Assembly (NCBI GenBank): GCA_937898195.1
Contig: CALEJD010000017.1
Coordinates: 1-19,733, forward strand
Reading direction: 5' to 3'
DNA length: 19,733 nucleotides
DNA from: an uncultured Clostridia bacterium
GTDB lineage: Bacteria > Bacillota > Clostridia > Oscillospirales > Acutalibacteraceae
Positions within the stretch are counted from its first letter, which is position 1. Each line of letters starts with the position of its first letter. The notes beneath the pieces were generated by a model. That model was not told where the DNA came from, ran no database searches, and saw only the letters and a program-made list of their open reading frames with translations. Below are positions 15,050 to 19,733 of the stretch, piece after piece. The position numbers and the translations under genes were made by a program.

Positions 15050-16309
15050 GTGGCAAAAGTAAAATCTAAAAAGGTGAAAAAAATTTTGTTGATAATTATT
15101 GCTGTTGTTATGATTATTTCAGTTATAATTGCAGTTGCTAATTTTTTATCACTTCAGAATCTTTTAGAAAAAGGTAATTCATATAATAAGGTTGAAATCG
15201 AAAACCAACTTGTTCCCGAGAAAGATGAAAACGGATATTGGTATTTCACAACTGATGGTGATTTTAAGATAATGCATATAACTGATATTCATATCGGTGG
15301 TGGCTTCCTTTCAAAAACTATCGATGAAAAAGCACTTAATGCAGTGGCAACTATGGTGACAAAAGAAAAGCCCGACCTTGTTATTGCAACAGGTGATATT
15401 TCTTTCCCTGTGCCTTATACTGCGGGTACATTCAATAATTATAGTGGCGCAAAGGCTTTTGCAAATCTTATGGAAAGTCTTGGTGTTTATTGGGATGTAA
15501 CCTTTGGCAACCATGATGCCGAAGCATATTCATATTTTGACCGAGAAGCAGTTGCAGAGTTCTATGAAAATGAAGAATATAAATATTGCTTATTCCAGTC
15601 AGGTCCAGAAGATGTTGACGGTTACGGAAACCATATTATTGAGGTTAAAAACTCAGAAGGAATTATCACTCAGGCTATGGTTTTAATTGACTCTCAAGCT
15701 TATGTTAAAGATAACATCATTGAAAGCATCAAGGGTACTTATGATAACATTCACCCTAATCAAGTTGAGTGGTATGAGTCAGAAATCAAGAGAATGAATG
15801 CTGCAAATGAAAAAATCAATCAAGATACAACACCTGTTAAATCTCTTGCATTTTTCCATATACCACTTGTAGAAATGGATGATGCTTGGAATGAATTCCG
15901 TGAAAACGGATATAAAGATACAGATAATTTTAAATATTCTGAAGGCATAATCGCAGAAACAGGTAGACAAGTTTGTTGTGGTTATGGTGAGGATGACCTT
16001 TTTGAAAAAATGCTTGAATTAGGTTCGACAAAGGCAATGTTTAATGGTCACGACCATGTTAATAATACCACTTTTGAATATAAGGGCATTATTTTCAGTT
16101 ATGGTTATAGCATTGACTATTTCGCATATTCAGGTATTGATAAGCTTGGCTCACAAAGAGGTTGTTCAATGATTACTTGCAAACCTGACAGCACATTTAC
16201 TATTGATAAATACAATTATTATTCAGATAGATATGATATTGAAGGTTTTACTCGTGAAGAAGTTACAATGCAGTTTGAAGATGTAACATATCAAGTGTTG
16301 CCAGAATAA
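15050..16309 (+). CDS. Membrane-anchored calcineurin-like metallophosphoesterase
   Basis: A 419-aa protein with a lysine-rich N-terminus and a transmembrane helix at about 12-34, so the catalytic domain should lie outside the cell. All metallophosphoesterase motifs are present: Asp79-His81 (DIH), Gly115-Asp116, GNHD at 153-156, His270 (FFHIP) and GHDH at 333-336, which bind two metal ions. It hydrolyses phosphoesters; the substrate is unknown. The GTG start has AAGGGAG 9 nt upstream. It is the first gene of an operon with an MFS transporter 26 nt downstream and a GH127 enzyme, so it may remove phosphate from a glycan or glycolipid before uptake (inference). Confidence 0.88.
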   Translation: MAKVKSKKVKKILLIIIAVVMIISVIIAVANFLSLQNLLEKGNSYNKVEIENQLVPEKDENGYWYFTTDGDFKIMHITDIHIGGGFLSKTIDEKALNAVATMVTKEKPDLVIATGDISFPVPYTAGTFNNYSGAKAFANLMESLGVYWDVTFGNHDAEAYSYFDREAVAEFYENEEYKYCLFQSGPEDVDGYGNHIIEVKNSEGIITQAMVLIDSQAYVKDNIIESIKGTYDNIHPNQVEWYESEIKRMNAANEKINQDTTPVKSLAFFHIPLVEMDDAWNEFRENGYKDTDNFKYSEGIIAETGRQVCCGYGEDDLFEKMLELGSTKAMFNGHDHVNNTTFEYKGIIFSYGYSIDYFAYSGIDKLGSQRGCSMITCKPDSTFTIDKYNYYSDRYDIEGFTREEVTMQFEDVTYQVLPE

Positions 16310-16335
16310 ATCGTAAGCAAAGGAAATGAGAAGGT

Positions 16336-17118
16336 ATGGTTAAAGAAAAATTAAGCAAAAAAAATTGGTTTATAATCATCCTGTTCTGCTTTATGGGTGG
16401 TATAGCATGGAATACTGAGAATATGTATTTCAACACCTTTATTACAAATGAAATATATGCTGATGTGTCTCAATCCGCTATTCTCGGCTCAATGGAAGCA
16501 ACAACTGCAGTTGCCCGAATGGTAGCACTCTCTGCTATTGCAGCAGTTGTTACTACATTTATTATGGGTGCACTTAGCGACAGACTTAAAAATCGTAAGA
16601 TGTTTATTTCTGTTGGATATATCCTTTGGGGTATTGTTACTGCGATGTTTGGCTTTATTACAAAAGAAAATGTGGCAAATCTCTTCAATCTTACTGATGA
16701 AGCAAGAATTCTTGGCACAACAGTATGGTGTATTATCCTTATGGATATTATAATGACCTTTATGGGCTCAACAAGTAATGACGCTGCATTTCAGGCGTGG
16801 ATGACGGATATTACTGTGCCAAAACAACGACCTATTCTTGAAACAGTTTTATCGGTTGTTGGTACAGTATCTTCATTTGCAGTAACAGGTGTAGGTAGCT
16901 TTGCTCAGGCAGGCACTATTACATATAAGGCTTTTTTTATAGGTCTTGGTGCTGTAGTTACTGTATGTGGTGTTGCTGGATTATTCCTTATTAAAGACCC
17001 ACCACGCACTTTGGAAAAAGAAGCTTCAAATAACTATTGGTCCGACCTTGTTTATGGTTTTAGACCGTCCGTTATAAAGGAAAATTCACGGCTCTATCTT
17101 TCTCTTGCATCATTTTGA
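16336..17118 (+). CDS. MFS transporter, N-terminal half (gene split by a frame change)
   Basis: 260 codons giving six predicted membrane helices, the usual first half of a 12-helix major facilitator. A loop between helices 2 and 3 reads GALSDRLKNRKMF, the typical MFS motif A region. The frame stops at TGA 17116-17118 at the beginning of helix 7, just after the central cytoplasmic loop (a segment with SDLVYGFRPSVIKENSRLYL). The rest of the protein continues in the -1 frame. Joined near 17105 the product would be about 465 aa, normal for the family. Its place beside a GH127 enzyme suggests oligosaccharide import. The break may be a disabling mutation, a sequence error or a true split. Confidence 0.75.
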   Translation: MVKEKLSKKNWFIIILFCFMGGIAWNTENMYFNTFITNEIYADVSQSAILGSMEATTAVARMVALSAIAAVVTTFIMGALSDRLKNRKMFISVGYILWGIVTAMFGFITKENVANLFNLTDEARILGTTVWCIILMDIIMTFMGSTSNDAAFQAWMTDITVPKQRPILETVLSVVGTVSSFAVTGVGSFAQAGTITYKAFFIGLGAVVTVCGVAGLFLIKDPPRTLEKEASNNYWSDLVYGFRPSVIKENSRLYLSLASF

Positions 17119-17732
17119 TTGCAATAGTTGCATTCCAAGTTTTTTACCCATATCTTCTCACATATGTCCAGTATGTAATTATTCCTGATAATGGTGGAAT
17201 AGCTAATATGTTAAGACTTCCTGTAATAATTACAGCGGTGGTTGTCGTGGCTATTCTTCTCGCTTGTATTGTTACACTTCTCAAGCTCTCAACAAAGAAA
17301 AGAGGAATATGCCTTTTAATAGGTGTTGTTATGCTGACTCTAGGTTTCTTTATATTGTCAACAAGTACAAGTGTTTATGTAATCCTTGTGAGCTTATTAC
17401 CTGTTGTGCTTGGTAATGCTCTTGTTAATATTCTTTTCAATGCTGCTGTTAAGGACTTTATTCCTGAAGGTAAAGCAGGTCGTTTTCAAGGCATTAGAAT
17501 GATTTTTGTGGTGCTTATTCCTATGGTTATAGGCCCAGTTATTGGTGATATGGCTTGTCAAAGGGCTGCACAAACTATCATAAATGAAGTTGGTGCTTCT
17601 GTAATAGTTCCTGCAAAAAATATGTTCTTGTGGGCAGGTATAGTTTGCATATTTGGTATTATACCTCTTTATTTCTTGATGAAAAAAGGCGTTGACGCAG
17701 AAGAAGTAAAAGATACTGTAGAGGTAAATTGA
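17106..17732 (+). CDS. MFS transporter, C-terminal half in the -1 frame
   Basis: About 208 codons with six membrane helices, completing the transporter begun at 16336. The frame is open from 17106 (TGC ATC ATT TTG ATT...), reading CIILIAIVAFQVFYPYL as an uninterrupted helix 7. If translated separately it could start at TTG 17115, which overlaps the upstream stop (TTGA), but no ribosome binding site precedes it. No slippery heptamer is present around the junction. A one-base deletion at about 17104-17106 is the simplest explanation. It ends two bases before the GH127 gene. Confidence 0.7.
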   Translation, partial: CIILIAIVAFQVFYPYLLTYVQYVIIPDNGGIANMLRLPVIITAVVVVAILLACIVTLLKLSTKKRGICLLIGVVMLTLGFFILSTSTSVYVILVSLLPVVLGNALVNILFNAAVKDFIPEGKAGRFQGIRMIFVVLIPMVIGPVIGDMACQRAAQTIINEVGASVIVPAKNMFLWAGIVCIFGIIPLYFLMKKGVDAEEVKDTVEVN

Positions 17733-17733
17733 T

Positions 17734-19320
17734 ATGAACAAATGGAATTTCTATACATCAAAAGAAATAAAACCACAGGGTTGGCTCAAGCGTCAACTTG
17801 AAATTCAAGCAGAAGGACTCAGCGGTAATCTTCACAAAATCTGGCCAGACATCCGCGATAGTGCGTGGATTGGTGGTGACCGTGAAGGTTGGGAAAGAGT
17901 ACCATATTGGCTTGATGGGTTTATTCCACTTGCATATCTTCTTGAAAATGAAGAAATGATTGCAACTGTAAAAAAATATATTGATGCAATTGTTTCAGCT
18001 CAAGAAGACGACGGTTGGATTTGCCCTTGTGAAAAAGATAAAAGAGCAAAATATGACACTTGGGCAGTGCAACTTCTTTGTAAAGTGTTCAAAGTTTATT
18101 ATGATTGCTCAGGTGATGAAAGAATCCCACAAGTTATTTACAGAGTTCTCAAAAACTATTATGAACTTCTCAAAAGTGGTGAAATCAAGCTCTTTACTTG
18201 GGGTAAATACAGATGGTTTGAGTCTTTTATTTCACTTAATTTTTTATATGAAAAATACCACGAAGATTGGATTCGCGAACTTGCAAAAATCATTAAAGAA
18301 CAAGGCTTTGACTATAATAAAACAACAGAAAATTGGAAGAAACCAAGTCACGCTTGGAAACTTAATACTCACATTGTAAATATGACAATGATGCTTAAAA
18401 GTGAAGCTGTTTCTCACGATTTGCTGGGCGAAGAATATACTGATAATGCTGAAAAACTTCGTGAAATTCTTGATAAATATAATGGTACTGCTTTTGAAGG
18501 CTTTACAGGTGATGAAGTGCTTTCAGGTCTTGACCCAACAAAGGGTACCGAATGCTGTGCAGTAGTGGAGCAAATGTATTCTTATGAAGAAATTTTTGCA
18601 CATACAGGCGAAAATAAATGGGCAGAACGCCTTGAAGTAATTGCATTTAATGCTTTACCTGCAACACTCAGTGAAGATATGTGGACTCATCAATATGTTC
18701 AGCAAGTCAATCAGATAGCTTGTCAGAAAACAATGATTATGGCTCCGTGGAGCACAAACGGTCCTTATGCACACACATTCGGACTTGAACCAAATTTTGG
18801 TTGTTGCACAGCAAACTTTAATCAGGGTTGGCCTAAATTTGCACTTACTCCATTTATGCATAATGAAAACACAATAATCAATGCAGTTATGTTGCCATCT
18901 GTTTTGAAGGATAACGGTGTTATGATTAAGTTGGAAACTAACTATCCTTTTGAGAATAAGATGCACTATTCAATAGATAGTGATAAGGATTTTAGCTTTG
19001 TAATCCGTATTCCATCATTTGCTAAAAATCTTAAAGTTAATGGTGAAGATGCAGAAACAAAAGACCTTGAAATTGCTATTAAACAAGGCGAAACTGAAAT
19101 CACAGTCGAATTTGAAGCAACACCATATTTTAAAAAGCGACCAAATGACCTTTGTGCTTTGCAGATGGGTTCATTGCTATTCTCTGTGCCTATTGCTTAT
19201 GAAAAGGAAATGAGAGAATATACAAAAAAGGTGTTGAACGCAAATTCCCATATTGCGATTATCAGTTCATACCAAAAACACCTTGGAACTATGGCTATGC
19301 TGACGCGAATTTTGAAATGA
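17734..19320 (+). CDS. GH127 (DUF1680) beta-L-arabinofuranosidase-type glycosidase, zero-frame product
   Basis: A 528-aa reading frame of the DUF1680/GH127 family, lacking a signal peptide, so cytoplasmic. The alpha/alpha barrel has GDREGWERVPYWLDGFIPLA at 48-67 and EDDGWICP at 91-98. Candidate Zn-thiolate catalytic residues are Glu273 and Cys275 (GTECC) and Cys357-Cys358 (FGCCTANFNQGWP), matching the Glu-x-Cys and Cys-Cys pattern of the characterised bifidobacterial enzyme, where a cysteine is the nucleophile. The beta-sandwich begins near 385. The family-like sequence stops at residue 499; the last 29 residues are an out-of-frame tail. The true C-terminus lies in the -1 frame after an A AAA AAG heptamer. 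GAGG lies 9 nt before the ATG. Confidence 0.85.
   Translation: MNKWNFYTSKEIKPQGWLKRQLEIQAEGLSGNLHKIWPDIRDSAWIGGDREGWERVPYWLDGFIPLAYLLENEEMIATVKKYIDAIVSAQEDDGWICPCEKDKRAKYDTWAVQLLCKVFKVYYDCSGDERIPQVIYRVLKNYYELLKSGEIKLFTWGKYRWFESFISLNFLYEKYHEDWIRELAKIIKEQGFDYNKTTENWKKPSHAWKLNTHIVNMTMMLKSEAVSHDLLGEEYTDNAEKLREILDKYNGTAFEGFTGDEVLSGLDPTKGTECCAVVEQMYSYEEIFAHTGENKWAERLEVIAFNALPATLSEDMWTHQYVQQVNQIACQKTMIMAPWSTNGPYAHTFGLEPNFGCCTANFNQGWPKFALTPFMHNENTIINAVMLPSVLKDNGVMIKLETNYPFENKMHYSIDSDKDFSFVIRIPSFAKNLKVNGEDAETKDLEIAIKQGETEITVEFEATPYFKKRPNDLCALQMGSLLFSVPIAYEKEMREYTKKVLNANSHIAIISSYQKHLGTMAMLTRILK
19224..19257 (+). other. Slippery heptamer A AAA AAG with downstream hairpin, candidate -1 frameshift site
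   Basis: The heptamer is at 19224-19230 and in phase: zero-frame codons are ACA AAA AAG, so the two tRNAs can slip back one base onto AAA AAA. The -1 frame is the one that continues the enzyme. After an 8-nt spacer a small hairpin (CGCAA 19239-19243 with TTGCG 19253-19257) follows, and AAGGA lies about 15 nt upstream. This is the layout of the dnaX signal. A deleted A in a run of seven gives the same picture. Confidence 0.5.
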
Positions 19321-19544
19321 AATTCAATGGGGTAGGAGATATTCCATTTTCACAGGAAAACCCACCAATAACCATAAAAGCGAATATGCAACAAATCAAC
19401 AGGGGACTTAAATTCCCATACAGAAGCATTGCTAGAAAAACTCCTAAATCAAGAAATCCCATTTCTGACATTCAAAAAATCGAACTCTGCCCATACGGTT
19501 GCGCAAGACTTAGAATGACCGAAATACCAATTCTTAAAAAATAA
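19230..19544 (+). CDS. GH127 C-terminal domain encoded in the -1 frame
   Basis: Read from 19230 (GGT GTT GAA CGC) this gives 104 residues beginning GVERKFPYCDYQFIPKTPWN and continuing YGYADANFEM, which is the conserved C-terminal block of DUF1680 proteins. Joined to the 499 zero-frame codons it makes a 603-aa enzyme with a complete beta-sandwich region. The overlap ATGA at 19317-19320, where an in-frame ATG meets the zero-frame stop, could in principle allow separate initiation, but no ribosome site is evident and the domain would lack its start. It is best treated as part of the GH127 gene, either recoded or frameshifted. Confidence 0.75.
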   Translation, partial: GVERKFPYCDYQFIPKTPWNYGYADANFEMKFNGVGDIPFSQENPPITIKANMQQINRGLKFPYRSIARKTPKSRNPISDIQKIELCPYGCARLRMTEIPILKK

Positions 19545-19554
19545 TCAAACGAAC

Positions 19555-19590
19555 AAAACATCCCTGACAAAAAAATCGGGGATGTTTTTA
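19555..19590 (+). terminator. Intrinsic terminator after the GH127 gene
   Basis: AAAACATCCCTGA (19555-19567) pairs with 19576-19588 (one G-T pair) around an A-rich 8-nt loop; the T run at 19585-19589 is partly inside the stem. It closes the glycan operon 10 nt after the -1 frame stop, which fits that stop being the true gene end. Confidence 0.8.
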
Positions 19591-19621
19591 AAATTTGTAA
19601 GGATATATTTGACAAAACACA

Positions 19622-19649
19622 TTGACAAAAGATAAAAAGTGTGTATAAT
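19622..19649 (+). promoter_or_regulatory. Strong promoter of tRNA-Trp
   Basis: TTGACA (19622-19627), a 16-bp spacer and TATAAT (19644-19649), both perfect consensus. A second TTGACA is at 19609-19614. Start near 19656, where a small hairpin GTGCT-TTGA-AGCAC (19656-19669) opens the leader. Confidence 0.85.
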
Positions 19650-19678
19650 ATAATAGTGCTTTGAAGCACAACAAATAT

Positions 19679-19733
19679 AGGGGTATAGCTCAGTTGGTAG
19701 AGCAGCGGTCTCCAAAACCGCGTGCCGAGGGTT
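19679..19733 (+). tRNA. trnW: tRNA-Trp(CCA), 3' truncated by window end
   Basis: The first 55 nt of a tRNA: acceptor half AGGGGTA (19679-19685), a normal D arm with AGTTGGTAGA, and anticodon stem GCGGT/ACCGC closing the 7-nt loop CTCCAAA, giving anticodon CCA for tryptophan. The T arm starts with GAGGGTT and is cut by the window end. In many Firmicutes this tRNA precedes secE-nusG, so those genes may follow. Confidence 0.95.

Noticed and set aside
17095..17118. Programmed -1 frameshift in the MFS gene
   Set aside because: No X XXY YYZ heptamer exists in the zero frame before the TGA; re-pairing at TTT or CTT would be mismatched. Mutation, error or stop-restart fits better.

Overview
The window looks like chromosomal DNA of an AT-rich, low-GC Gram-positive anaerobe of the class Clostridia, most likely a gut Oscillospiraceae/Ruminococcaceae-type bacterium. 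Evidence: a Spo0A gene with a candidate 0A box, near-consensus sigma-A promoters with 16-17 bp spacers, use of GTG/TTG starts, a lipoprotein with a lipobox, a Mn riboswitch upstream of mntP, and gut-anaerobe families (GH127, BspA-like leucine-rich repeats, an FMN/Fe-S/FAD enoate reductase). No phage, IS element or CRISPR array is visible.

Layout: (1) 1-3860: 3' end of cysS; a convergent small lipoprotein gene; then a two-gene efflux operon (membrane fusion protein plus MacB/FtsX-type permease) with its own promoter and terminator but no ATPase gene. (2) 3861-4237: a 442-bp gene-free region (from 3796) full of repeats, ending in the spo0A promoter, which lies inside a perfect 34-bp palindrome with a 0A box upstream. 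(3) 4238-6486: spo0A, then a Mn riboswitch with terminator controlling mntP, translationally coupled to a YjjG-type HAD phosphatase. (4) 6584-9630: two-gene operon of a 584-aa MFS-like transporter and a membrane-anchored leucine-rich-repeat protein. (5) 9633-12340, minus strand: a CrtO-like acyltransferase-family membrane protein and a 687-aa flavin/Fe-S oxidoreductase with its own promoter and terminator. (6) 12341-14968: divergent promoter region with tandem repeats, then a DUF6514-like small gene, rsmE and an RsmF/NOP2-type rRNA methyltransferase. (7) 14992-19590: an operon of a membrane-anchored metallophosphoesterase, an MFS transporter and a GH127 glycosidase; both the transporter and the glycosidase are interrupted by a -1 frame change. 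(8) 19609-19733: strong promoter and the 5' part of tRNA-Trp(CCA).

How they work together: region 7 reads as a glycan or glycoconjugate use operon (surface phosphoesterase, uptake transporter, intracellular arabinofuranosidase-type enzyme). The most unusual signals are an in-phase A AAA AAG slippery heptamer exactly where the GH127 gene changes frame, the spo0A promoter architecture with a degenerate Spo0A receiver pocket, the methionine-rich permease lacking an ATPase partner, and the duplicated operator-like repeats in the divergent promoter region. I did not find a clear multi-gene defence or other wholly new system; the frame changes and the spo0A control region are the best candidates for follow-up.
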